This document shows positions 1-5,717 of a DNA stretch of 6,923 bases, one piece after another; within the stretch, counting starts at the first letter, position 1, and every line of letters starts with the position of its first letter. Made by a program: the position numbers and the translations under genes. Under the pieces are notes generated by a model, which worked only from the letters and a program-made list of their open reading frames with translations, did no database searches and had not been told where the DNA came from. Source of the stretch: an uncultured Pseudomonas sp. (lineage in GTDB: Bacteria > Pseudomonadota > Gammaproteobacteria > Pseudomonadales > Pseudomonadaceae); contig CAMPJN010000200.1 in the NCBI GenBank assembly GCA_946886875.1, forward strand, positions 1-6,923. The letters run 5' to 3'.

Positions 1-128
1 TCCACAACGACTACCTGCCGAACATCGAGGTCGACGCGCAGAACTATCAGGTCAAAGCGGACGGCCAATTGCTCTGGTGCGAACCGGCGGACGTTCTGCC
101 GATGGCGCAGCGCTATTTTTTGTTTTGA
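1..128 (+). CDS. ureC: Urease subunit alpha, C-terminal end (partial)
   Basis: This is the 3' end of the gene for the urease catalytic subunit, which hydrolyses urea to ammonia and carbamate at a dinuclear nickel centre in the cytoplasm. The reading frame starts at position 3 and gives 41 residues before TGA at 126-128. It contains the strongly conserved UreC tail: IEVD, then Y-V-ADG-LL-CEP, and the terminal [11 protein letters not shown]. The nickel-binding and active-site residues lie upstream, outside the window. The rest of the urease operon is presumably to the left. No further urease gene follows on the + strand, so ureC appears to be the last gene of its transcript here. The first REP hairpin begins 21 bp after the stop. 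Identification rests on recall of the family's C-terminal signature, which is distinctive. Confidence 0.93.
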   Translation, partial: HNDYLPNIEVDAQNYQVKADGQLLWCEPADVLPMAQRYFLF

Positions 129-149
129 ACCTCGAACAGCGCCAATCAC

Positions 150-181
150 GTAGGTTGGGCTGAGCTCCGCGAAGCCCAACA
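150..181 (+). repeat. REP palindrome, left copy
   Basis: GTAG at 150-153 is followed by a hairpin: GTTGGGCT (154-161) pairs perfectly with AGCCCAAC (173-180) across an 11-nt loop. The whole segment 150-181 is repeated as a perfect reverse complement at 853-884. GTAG followed by a short palindrome is the hallmark of REP elements mobilised by RAYT transposases. Because it starts 21 bp after the ureC stop codon, the RNA hairpin could also cap the 3' end of the urease mRNA, though no U-tract follows it. Confidence 0.88.
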
Positions 182-246
182 CGCGGTCGTATCGGTTACC
201 GCTTTATTGAGGCTTGCAGAGTTCAGCCAACGCGGCCCGCCCCAAT

Positions 247-753
247 CTACTCGACTGCTTCTCCCGCCCAATCGCTAGGCAATAACCCCGCTCTGACATA
301 GCGATGAATGGATGAATAAGGCCAGTCGATGGGCCGTTTAGCATAGCCATGTTTGACCGGGTTGAAATGGATGTAGTTGATATGTCGACTCAAGTCTTCA
401 GCATCCCGAATGCAATGCTCCCAGTAGCGCCGCTGCCAGACACCGCGTTCACGCTTGAGATGGCGGGATAGGGAAATCTGCTCTGTGGGCAGCAGCGCGC
501 GGGAGAACGCCGATTTAATCAGCGCCCAGCGTGTCGAATAAGCGCTGTCGCCTTCCGGCAGTTGCCAGATCGCATGCAGATGCTCGGGCATAACAGCCAT
601 CGCCAGAATGGTGAACGGATGCCGTGCGCGCACTTTCCGCACGCTTTGGCGCAACAGGTCGATATGTTCGGTGAGTAGGGGTTGCGAGCGGTCTGCCAGG
701 GTGACCGTAAAGAAATAGGTGCCGCCAGGCACCCAAGCACGTCTATAGCGCAT
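247..753 (-). CDS. REP-associated tyrosine transposase (RAYT, Y1/HuH family)
   Basis: This is a single-strand-specific DNA nuclease/transposase of the IS200-like Y1 fold that acts on REP hairpins. With the start at 753 the protein has 168 residues, close to the E. coli homologue as I recall it (about 165). It begins MRYRRAWVPGGTYFFTV, like the E. coli N-terminus. The metal-binding HuH motif is MPEHLH (H58, H60). The likely catalytic tyrosine is Y127 in the segment INYIHFNPVKHG. The conserved tail DWPYSS...LLPSDWAG is present. No stop or frameshift interrupts it, so it looks functional. ATG 753 is preferred over an ATG at 831 because AAGGA lies 8 nt upstream and because the 26 extra residues have no counterpart in the family. 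The REP copies on both sides are its expected substrate. It lies on the opposite strand from ureC and the same strand as ybiI. Confidence 0.9.
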   Translation of the reverse strand: MRYRRAWVPGGTYFFTVTLADRSQPLLTEHIDLLRQSVRKVRARHPFTILAMAVMPEHLHAIWQLPEGDSAYSTRWALIKSAFSRALLPTEQISLSRHLKRERGVWQRRYWEHCIRDAEDLSRHINYIHFNPVKHGYAKRPIDWPYSSIHRYVRAGLLPSDWAGEAVE

Positions 754-761
754 GCTCACCG

Positions 762-766
762 TCCTT
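762..766 (-). promoter_or_regulatory. Ribosome binding site deciding the RAYT start
   Basis: AAGGA on the - strand lies 8 nt before the ATG at 753-751. It supports this start over the upstream in-frame ATG at 831. Confidence 0.6.
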
Positions 767-852
767 GGTGAAGTGGATGTCGTTCGAGTGTAGCCAATGA
801 TCCAAGCCATGCCCGAATGAGCGAAGAGCAACAGGAAAATCAGGGGAATCGC

Positions 853-884
853 TGTTGGGCTTCGCGGAGCTCAGCCCAACCTAC
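853..884 (-). repeat. REP palindrome, right copy
   Basis: This is the exact reverse complement of 150-181. On the - strand it reads GTAG (884-881), then GTTGGGCT, an 11-nt loop and AGCCCAAC. It ends 26 bp before the ybiI stop codon, so it also lies in the 3' untranslated part of the ybiI transcript. Identity of the two copies over 32 bp suggests recent duplication or maintenance by the transposase. Confidence 0.88.
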
Positions 885-910
885 CCGCGAGCCCAGCGTA
901 ACCCGCCCCT

Positions 911-1177
911 CTAGCGCAGCTGACTATCCTTGCTCCCGCGTCTGTTATAGCCGCTGAACTTGGCCTGTTCCTTGTCCTGTTCCGATTGGCAGGCCACGCA
1001 CAGGCGCACGCCGGGGATGGCTTGGCGGCGGGCTTCGGGGATGGGCGCGTCGCATTCTTCGCAATGGCTCAGGCTCGGGCCACGTGGCAGTTGGCTGCGC
1101 GCGCGCTGGACGGCATCTTCGATGCTGCTGTCGATTTGTTCCTGCACGGCGTCGTCGTTTGCCCAACCGCTGGCCAT
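911..1177 (-). CDS. ybiI: DksA/TraR-family C4 zinc-finger protein, YbiI type
   Basis: An 88-residue soluble protein that closely resembles E. coli YbiI as I recall it, in length, in the opening MASGWANDDAVQEQI and in the ending GYNRRGSKDSQLR. A short helical N-terminus (about residues 1-35, including a SIEDAVQRAR stretch) is followed by a four-cysteine zinc finger: C39-x2-C42 and C60-x2-C63, with the family signature PIPEARRQAIPGVRLC between the pairs. DksA/TraR relatives act through the RNA polymerase secondary channel, but this short form lacks the long coiled coil of DksA, so polymerase binding is not assured. The start is supported by GGGAG (1188-1184) 6 nt before the ATG. The gene is the last on its strand before the RAYT unit and is convergent with ureC. 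The family is certain; the cellular role is not established. Confidence 0.93.
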   Translation of the reverse strand: MASGWANDDAVQEQIDSSIEDAVQRARSQLPRGPSLSHCEECDAPIPEARRQAIPGVRLCVACQSEQDKEQAKFSGYNRRGSKDSQLR

Positions 1178-1210
1178 AACTATCTCCCACTGAATCCAAG
1201 CTGATCTACA

Positions 1211-1239
1211 GATATGAGCGTCGGAGCCGGTTTTGGCAA
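1211..1239 (-). promoter_or_regulatory. Candidate sigma-70 promoter for ybiI
   Basis: On the - strand TTGCCA (1239-1234, five of six matches to the -35 consensus) is followed after 17 nt by CATATC (1216-1211, only three of six matches to the -10 consensus). Transcription would begin about 25-30 nt before the ybiI ATG. The -10 is weak, so this is tentative; ybiI could instead be read from the upstream cluster. Confidence 0.3.
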
Positions 1240-1261
1240 GACCGCGCCATCGCTTCGCGCG

Positions 1262-2257
1262 CTAAAGCAGTTCCGCCGGCAGGCGCGGGCCGAAGCCAGC
1301 GCCGGTGAGCAGGCCATAGGCCATCCACAGCATCACCCCGGCGTAGAACAGGCGCGGCAGCCAGATCGCCCATTGCTCGCGCTGGCTGTCGAGCTGCTGG
1401 CTTTGCATATCGGCGTAACGCAGCAGGCTGGCGGGTAGCGTGCCGCTGGCTTCGCCGGTGCGGATCAGGCCGAGTAGCAACGCCTTGTTGGGAAAGTCCA
1501 GATTGCTCATGGCGGCGGTCAATGACTGCCCGCTCTGGATGCTGGCCTGCAGACCAGCGAACTGTCGGCGCAACGGGGCATTGCTCACAGTCGCGCAGGC
1601 CTTGGGCAAAGCCTCGAGCATCGACATCCCGGCTTCGAGCATCAGCCCCAGGCTTTCGACAAAATCGCGCACGTTGCCGCGCGCATAAGCCGCGCCGAAT
1701 AGCGGCAAACGCGGTAGCAGCCTATCCAGCACAGCGCCGCCTGCTGCGGATTGTTGCCGCCGGCGAGACAGCTGGCGCCCACATTGATAAAGCCCAGCCA
1801 GCAGCAACAGCGGCCACAGGCACACCCAGAGGTAACCGAGAATGCTCAGATCCCCAGCGACCAAGGCCGGCAATGGTTGGATAAACAGCGCCAGAATCAG
1901 CACCGCCATGGGCATCAACAAACGAGACTTAAGCGCTGCGGTTTGCTGCGCCTTATGCGCGTAGCGTTCGGCCAAGCGCCGGTAAACGGTCGCCAAACTG
2001 CCGCTTGCCTGGGCGGCACCGATCAGGCTGCTGTCCAGGGGGCTGAGCAGGCCTGTGCGCAAGCCGGCGCTGGCGATATCGCTGCCGGCGGCCAACTGTT
2101 TGCGCAGGCTGGACAGCGCCGTATCCGCTCGCGCCGGCAGGTTCAGACTGGCCAGCGAGCGCTCGACCGGCACGCCAGCCTGTTCCATGGCGCCCAGGTG
2201 AGTGAAGAACTGGGCGCGCACGGACTGATCGAGGTGAACGAATGCGGTTTTCGACAT
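1262..2257 (-). CDS. GspF/PilC-like inner-membrane protein (T2SSF domains), short orphan form
   Basis: A 331-residue integral membrane protein with two copies of the T2SSF domain found in the platform proteins of type II secretion and type IV pilus machines. The first cytoplasmic domain is about residues 10-110, with AGVPVERSLASL and a QASGSL turn at 83-88. Two hydrophobic segments lie near 113-135 and 138-160. The second domain is about 180-295, with LGLMLEAGMSMLEAL (203-217) and the signature GEASGTL (268-274). A final membrane helix lies near 300-322. GspF and PilC are usually about 400 residues; this one starts almost directly with the first domain, so the usual N-terminal cytoplasmic extension is missing. 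No secretion ATPase, pseudopilin or secretin gene lies nearby. The ribosome binding site before ATG 2257 is poor. It lies 75 bp downstream of the SBP_bac_3 gene on the same strand, so co-transcription is likely. Partner machine and substrate are unknown. Confidence 0.82.
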   Translation of the reverse strand: MSKTAFVHLDQSVRAQFFTHLGAMEQAGVPVERSLASLNLPARADTALSSLRKQLAAGSDIASAGLRTGLLSPLDSSLIGAAQASGSLATVYRRLAERYAHKAQQTAALKSRLLMPMAVLILALFIQPLPALVAGDLSILGYLWVCLWPLLLLAGLYQCGRQLSRRRQQSAAGGAVLDRLLPRLPLFGAAYARGNVRDFVESLGLMLEAGMSMLEALPKACATVSNAPLRRQFAGLQASIQSGQSLTAAMSNLDFPNKALLLGLIRTGEASGTLPASLLRYADMQSQQLDSQREQWAIWLPRLFYAGVMLWMAYGLLTGAGFGPRLPAELL

Positions 2258-2332
2258 CGGCAGGCTCGGGTAACGATGGGCGGGATGAGACGCAGCTTAG
2301 CGGCTATTCAGCCTCGTGCGGCAGGCATGGTG

Positions 2333-3100
2333 TTATTCCACGCGAAGGGCTTGCCCCAGCTCCTCGTCGCTGGCGTGGGCGAACCAGCGCCGATGAATGC
2401 GCTCCAGGCTGCCGTCGCGCTTCATCTCGTTCAATGCCTGGCGCCAACGAGCCACCAACGCCGCGTCGGTATTCAGGGAAAAAGCGATATAGGTGCTATT
2501 GGTCATCAGCGTGTATTGCTGCTCGACCTGTTTACGGGTCATGCCTTGGCCGGCAAGCATTTCGTCCAGCGCCAAGTTGTTGGCGAGGATCAACTGCACT
2601 CGACCGTGCTTGAACATTTTCATCATGTGTTGCGGAGTCGGCACCCCATAGAGACTCTTCAAGCCCTGCTCGCGCAGTACTTCGTAGGAGTACCACAGCT
2701 TGGGCACCGCGAGGACGCCCAGGCGCTCGACGTCCGTCAGCGACTGGACCTGCAGCCCAGAGCCGGCGCGACTATAGAAATTGGTATGGCCGGCGGCAAC
2801 CGGCCCGACCCATTGGAAATTATCCTCGCGCTGCGGGGTGCGCACCGTCGGAAACAGCCCGACGTTGGCTTCGCGCTGGGCCTGCTGATAGCCGCGTGTC
2901 CAGGGCACCAGCTCGATGCTCGCGGGCTGCCCGGTACGCTGGCGCAGATGCTCGACCACCTCCACCACCATCCCCGTGAGCTCGCCCTTGTCGCTATAGC
3001 TCAGCGGCCGGTATTCCTCGGTATACAGGCGCAATTGCGCAAACGCTGTCGCGGCCCAGCAACAGGCAAAAACGACAGCGATTGTCCGCATCAAAGCCAT
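2333..3100 (-). CDS. Periplasmic substrate-binding protein, SBP_bac_3 type (orphan)
   Basis: A 255-residue secreted protein of the type 2 periplasmic binding fold, the class that includes amino-acid-binding proteins of ABC importers. From ATG 3100 it has a clear signal peptide: MALMRT, a hydrophobic core, then cleavage probably after the ATAFA ending near residue 21. The mature part opens QLRLYTEEYRPLSY, followed by GELTGMVVEVVEHL, the typical first lobe. The segment TVRTPQRED carries R91 at the position of the conserved ligand-contacting arginine, and QWVGPV follows. The C-terminal lobe includes MKRDGSLERIHRRWF, the family's closing helix. The frame stays open upstream to a TTG at 3163 overlapping the previous gene's stop, but that start would bury the signal peptide, so 3100 (or ATG 3091) is preferred. 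No permease or ATPase gene accompanies it. Ligand unknown; it could sense rather than transport. Confidence 0.82.
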   Translation of the reverse strand: MALMRTIAVVFACCWAATAFAQLRLYTEEYRPLSYSDKGELTGMVVEVVEHLRQRTGQPASIELVPWTRGYQQAQREANVGLFPTVRTPQREDNFQWVGPVAAGHTNFYSRAGSGLQVQSLTDVERLGVLAVPKLWYSYEVLREQGLKSLYGVPTPQHMMKMFKHGRVQLILANNLALDEMLAGQGMTRKQVEQQYTLMTNSTYIAFSLNTDAALVARWRQALNEMKRDGSLERIHRRWFAHASDEELGQALRVE

Positions 3101-3159
3101 AGACCGATACCCAATAACAACATCCGCATAGTCGGGAAACCCTCGCTCGGTTCGCCCGC

Positions 3160-4101
3160 TCAAGGCTCGACCGGCGCGTTCAGCAAAGTATCGCGCAACT
3201 CGTTGATATTGGCGCGACTGATCAGACGCACGTCCAGGGCGATATGCACCGCTTTCTCGCCCCGCCCTCCGTGCATCGCCTGGTGTACCTGTTTGACGCC
3301 TTGATAGCCGATGACTCTCGGCTGCTGGATAAACAGGGCGTGTATATCGCCCTTGGCCAAGGCTTCGAGCAGCACATCGTCGCCATCAAAACCTATATGC
3401 ACCCGTTGCCCCGCCTTCTGCAGGCGGCGCATGGCGGCCAGAACCGCACGTGAACTGGTGCTATTGGGGGTGAACAGACCATCGAATTGGGCCAATCGGT
3501 CGCCCAGCACCTGCATCGCCAGTTGGCTGTCGTCACCCACATACTCGTCGATCACCAGGGTCAAGCCTGCCGCCTGCACGCCTTGGAGAAAGCCGCGCTC
3601 GCGCTCGCCTGTCGAATGCAATCCACGACGCATGCGCAACAATGCCACTCGCCCCCGCCCATTGAGCAGCTTGGCCATATGCTGGCCGGCCTGCAGGCCG
3701 GCGGCGAAGTTATCGGTGGCCACCAGGCCAAGGGCCGCGTCGCCAGCTAGATCGCGGTCGATGAAAATGGTCGGTATGCCGCTCGCTGCCAACTCGCTCA
3801 CCCGCTGACCGATCTCCTCACCGCTGGGCGCGATGACCAACGCCTTGCAGCCGCGCGCGAGAATCCGTTCGATCAATTGCAGTTGGACCGCCACGCCGCC
3901 CTCACGCAGCGGCCCACGATAGTAGAGCTCCACCCCCAGCTCATCAGCTGCCTGCTGCGCCCCAACTTCGACCTGCTGCCAGAACGCCGAACGCCCGGAC
4001 GGCACCACACCGATGCAATCCGCACCCTGGACTTGCGGGCATACGCCAGCTAGCACCGCCAATATCGACAGCAGTTGCCATAGTCCATCGCGGCTGCGCA
4101 T
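3160..4101 (-). CDS. Periplasmic sugar-type binding protein, Peripla_BP_4 / type 1 fold (orphan)
   Basis: A 313-residue secreted protein of the LacI/ribose-binding-protein-like type 1 fold. A signal peptide covers about residues 1-26 (MRSRDGLWQLLSILAVLAG...VQG, then AD). The mature chain shows the expected order: CIGVVPSGRSAFWQQVEVGA (first strand and helix), ALVIAPSG (88-94), GIPTIFIDRDLAG (108-120), TDNFAAGLQAGQHM (129-142), STGERERGFLQGV (163-175), GFDGDD (237-242) and ALFIQQPRVIGYQGV (255-269). There is no DNA-binding helix-turn-helix, so it is not a LacI repressor. It is probably the first gene of the cluster. The frame opens upstream to ATG 4191, but ATG 4101 has a good GGGAG 7 nt upstream and places the signal peptide at the N-terminus. 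No sugar permease or ATPase gene is present between its two flanking genes. Ligand not determinable from sequence. Confidence 0.85.
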   Translation of the reverse strand: MRSRDGLWQLLSILAVLAGVCPQVQGADCIGVVPSGRSAFWQQVEVGAQQAADELGVELYYRGPLREGGVAVQLQLIERILARGCKALVIAPSGEEIGQRVSELAASGIPTIFIDRDLAGDAALGLVATDNFAAGLQAGQHMAKLLNGRGRVALLRMRRGLHSTGERERGFLQGVQAAGLTLVIDEYVGDDSQLAMQVLGDRLAQFDGLFTPNSTSSRAVLAAMRRLQKAGQRVHIGFDGDDVLLEALAKGDIHALFIQQPRVIGYQGVKQVHQAMHGGRGEKAVHIALDVRLISRANINELRDTLLNAPVEP

Positions 4102-4309
4102 CGGAGCACTCCCAGCGATTGTCAGGTACCCGACGCCAGCGTGTTTCCGACCGGCGCCGCCAGTTGAACCCTCCCTGTATAAAATGGTCATGCAATATCA
4201 CTTTAGCATCACCTCTGCAGATTGCTCGTCCAGGCGATATCGGAAGAGGGCTCACATTTTTTCACACTCAAAGCGACGGCCGGACTGGTAGCCGGAAGCC
4301 AGGCAGGCG
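4102..4309. promoter_or_regulatory. Divergent intergenic region between the binding-protein cluster and the membrane-protein group
   Basis: This 208-bp stretch separates genes that point away from each other, so it should hold promoters for both. Two AT-rich patches stand out from the GC-rich surroundings. One is 4176-4215, with TATAAAAT at 4178-4185 on the + strand and TATACA on the - strand at the same place. The other is 4251-4270, with TCACA repeated at a 10-bp interval. I could not pair a good -35 box with either -10-like site at normal spacing. The open frames that cross it look like shadows or unsupported N-terminal extensions. The region assignment is sound; the exact promoter positions are not resolved. 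Confidence 0.45.
4109..4113 (-). promoter_or_regulatory. Ribosome binding site deciding the type 1 binding-protein start
   Basis: GGGAG on the - strand lies 7 nt before ATG 4101 and supports that start over the in-frame ATG at 4191. Confidence 0.6.
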
Positions 4310-5056
4310 ATGATCGGGTTTCCTTTATCTGCCCTGAACGACATGACCGACATTACCCAGACTTCACCTGTCACCCATAAGCCGCGCCCGTTGATCGATT
4401 TGCTGATCAGCATCCTGATCCCGTCATTGATCCTGATGAAACTCAGCGGCGAGGCCAGGCTCGGCGCCGATGGCGCTTTGATTCTGGCACTGACGTTTCC
4501 CCTGAGTTGGGGCGCGTTCGAGCTGATCAAATACCGCAAATTCAACTTCATCGCCCTGCTTGGTCTGCTCAGCGTGCTGCTCACCGGCGGCATCGGCCTG
4601 CTGAAGCTGGACACCCAGTGGCTGGCGATCAAGGAAGCGCTGATTCCGGGGCTGATCGGCATCGCCGTGCTGGTGTCGACGCGCACCCGCTACCCGTTGA
4701 TCCGCACCATGCTGTTCAACAAGAGCGTGCTCAACGTCGACAAGATCCATGAGCGCCTGGAGCAAGGCGGCAACACCGCGCAGTTCGAGGCGCGCCTGCT
4801 CAAAGCCACTTACTGGTTGAGCGGCACCTTCTTCTTTTCCTCGGCGATGAATTACTTTCTGGCCAAGTGGATAGTGGTCAGCCCGTCCGGCAGCGAAGCC
4901 TTCAACGCCGAACTCGGGCAGATGAACCTGCTCAGCTATCCGATGATCGCGATCCCCTCGATGATCATGCTGATGGCGATCTTCTACTACCTGTGGCGCA
5001 CCATTCACGGCCTGACCGGCTTGAAGCTGGAAGACGTGATGGCCCATGCGGAATAA
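4310..5056 (+). CDS. VC0807-type multi-pass membrane protein
   Basis: A 248-residue inner-membrane protein with about six hydrophobic segments: roughly residues 29-45, 53-70, 79-99, 109-124, 166-188 and 208-229. The N-terminal half begins PRPLIDLLISILIPSLILMKLSG and continues with LSWGAFELIKYRKFN. This and the central RYPLIRTMLFNKSVLNVDKI segment resemble proteins annotated as the VC0807 family, which has no established function. A hydrophilic stretch (about 125-165) separates the two membrane blocks. ATG 4310 has an AGG-rich stretch 6 nt upstream. ATG 4343 (MTDITQTSP...) is an equally natural N-terminus but lacks a visible ribosome binding site. It is the first gene of the + strand group, divergent from the binding-protein cluster. 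The family name is from memory; the membrane topology is read directly. Confidence 0.75.
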   Translation: MIGFPLSALNDMTDITQTSPVTHKPRPLIDLLISILIPSLILMKLSGEARLGADGALILALTFPLSWGAFELIKYRKFNFIALLGLLSVLLTGGIGLLKLDTQWLAIKEALIPGLIGIAVLVSTRTRYPLIRTMLFNKSVLNVDKIHERLEQGGNTAQFEARLLKATYWLSGTFFFSSAMNYFLAKWIVVSPSGSEAFNAELGQMNLLSYPMIAIPSMIMLMAIFYYLWRTIHGLTGLKLEDVMAHAE

Positions 5057-5071
5057 CCGCCCTGCCTGATC

Positions 5072-5089
5072 GTGGCGCTGCGGCGCCAC
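5072..5089 (+). repeat. GC-rich hairpin between the two membrane-protein genes
   Basis: GTGGCGC (5072-5078) pairs perfectly with GCGCCAC (5083-5089) over a 4-nt loop. It lies 15 bp after the stop of the VC0807-type gene and 31 bp before the yqaA start. No U-tract follows, so it is not a standard terminator. It may pause transcription or protect the upstream message. Confidence 0.45.
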
Positions 5090-5120
5090 TCCAGCCTGCA
5101 CCGCCAACCGGCGACTCGAT

Positions 5121-5573
5121 GTGCTGAGCGCTTCCGCTTACCTCGGCCTGTTTCTCTCGGCATTCGGCGCGGCAACCCTGCTGCCGCTGCAATCGGAGTC
5201 GGTGCTGGTGGCGCTGCTGCTCGGCGGCGCCTACCCGCTATGGGCGCTGCTGACGCTGGCCAGCCTCGGCAATATTCTCGGCTCGCTGGTCAATTGGCTG
5301 CTCGGGCGCTCGATCGAACGCTTTCGCCATAAGCGCTGGTTTCCGGTCAGCGAGCCGCGCCTGCAGCAGGCGCAACACTGGTACGCCCGCTACGGCCGCT
5401 GGACGCTGCTGCTCAGCTGGCTGCCGATTGTCGGCGACCCGCTGACCCTGGTCGCCGGGGTAATGCGCGAACGGCTATGGGTGTTTCTGCTGATCGTCGG
5501 CCTGGCCAAGACCGCGCGTTATTGCGTGCTCGCCGCCCTGACCCTGGGCTGGGGCGCGTTCGTCGCGCCATAG
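5121..5573 (+). CDS. yqaA: YqaA-type membrane protein (DedA/VTT superfamily)
   Basis: A 150-residue inner-membrane protein that matches E. coli YqaA, as I recall it, in length and signature motifs. Conserved points are ATLLPLQSESVLVALLL (18-34), GNILGSLVNWLLGR (50-63), and the core LLLSWLPIVGDPLTLVAGVMR (96-116), ending with a helix around KTARYCVLAALTLGW (130-144). Relatives in the DedA/VTT group are linked to lipid-carrier or phospholipid transport and membrane homeostasis, but YqaA itself has no settled role. The start is GTG at 5121: the frame has a stop at 5067-5069 and no ATG or other GTG or TTG between them. No strong ribosome binding site is visible, so translational coupling or a weak start is possible. 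The gene lies 64 bp after the VC0807-type gene on the same strand, with a hairpin in the gap. Confidence 0.85.
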   Translation: MLSASAYLGLFLSAFGAATLLPLQSESVLVALLLGGAYPLWALLTLASLGNILGSLVNWLLGRSIERFRHKRWFPVSEPRLQQAQHWYARYGRWTLLLSWLPIVGDPLTLVAGVMRERLWVFLLIVGLAKTARYCVLAALTLGWGAFVAP

Positions 5574-5717
5574 CGTAATTGACGCAGCATTTGTCCGGCG
5601 CTTCCCATAGAATGCGCGGCCGTTTTTTGGCCATGCCATCCATGGCGGCCACCCTCCGGGCCGTCGCCAGGCGAGTTCAAAAAACTCCCGGTAATTTATT
5701 CAGGAACAGCGCGCCGC
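5574..5717 (+). promoter_or_regulatory. Upstream region and structured leader of the Hsp70-family gene
   Basis: This 144-bp gap probably carries the promoter of the Hsp70 gene. TAGAAT at 5608-5613, followed by GCGCGGCCG, looks like a -10 box. TTGACG at 5579-5584 looks like a -35 box but is 23 nt away, too far for ordinary sigma-70 use. Downstream are two small hairpins: GCCATG/CATGGC (5630-5635 with 5641-5646) and GAGTT/AACTC (5673-5677 with 5683-5687). A Shine-Dalgarno AGGA at 5702-5705 lies a rather long 12 nt before ATG 5718. No clear heat-shock sigma-32 promoter is seen. Confidence 0.4.

Larger units (their letters stand above)
150..884 (-). mobile_element. REP-associated tyrosine transposase (RAYT) unit flanked by inverted REPs
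   Basis: A single intact transposase gene of the RAYT class (247-753, - strand) sits between two copies of one palindromic repeat in opposite orientation. The copies at 150-181 and 853-884 are perfect reverse complements over 32 bp. Each has a GTAG tetranucleotide at its outer end, immediately 5' of the hairpin. This is the arrangement known for RAYT/REP loci, where the transposase recognises GTAG plus the REP hairpin as single-stranded DNA. No long terminal inverted repeats or target duplications of a classical insertion sequence are seen, and none are expected for this family. The unit lies between convergent genes (ureC and ybiI) and disrupts neither. The boundaries given are the outer edges of the REPs and are an inference. 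Confidence 0.82.

Noticed and set aside
754..831. N-terminal extension of the RAYT gene to ATG 831
   Set aside because: The added 26 residues are not part of the family N-terminus, and ATG 753 has a proper Shine-Dalgarno sequence.
1751..3304. A 517-codon open frame on the + strand
   Set aside because: It runs antisense through the GspF-like and SBP_bac_3 genes, both of which have clear domain signatures on the - strand. Its product is a Gln/Ala/His/Arg-rich composition typical of antisense frames in GC-rich DNA, with no recognisable motif.
4102..4191. N-terminal extension of the type 1 binding protein to ATG 4191
   Set aside because: It would place 30 polar residues before the signal peptide; ATG 4101 has a good ribosome binding site and gives a normal secretion signal.
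5072..5089. Hairpin as an intrinsic terminator after the VC0807-type gene
   Set aside because: The stem is perfect but no run of T follows it, so it is listed only as a hairpin.
4424..5107. A 227-codon open frame on the - strand
   Set aside because: It is antisense to the VC0807-type membrane protein; composition and lack of motifs indicate a shadow frame.
5579..5613. TTGACG ... TAGAAT as a complete sigma-70 promoter
   Set aside because: The two boxes are 23 nt apart, outside the usable 15-19 nt range, so only the -10-like box is kept as tentative.
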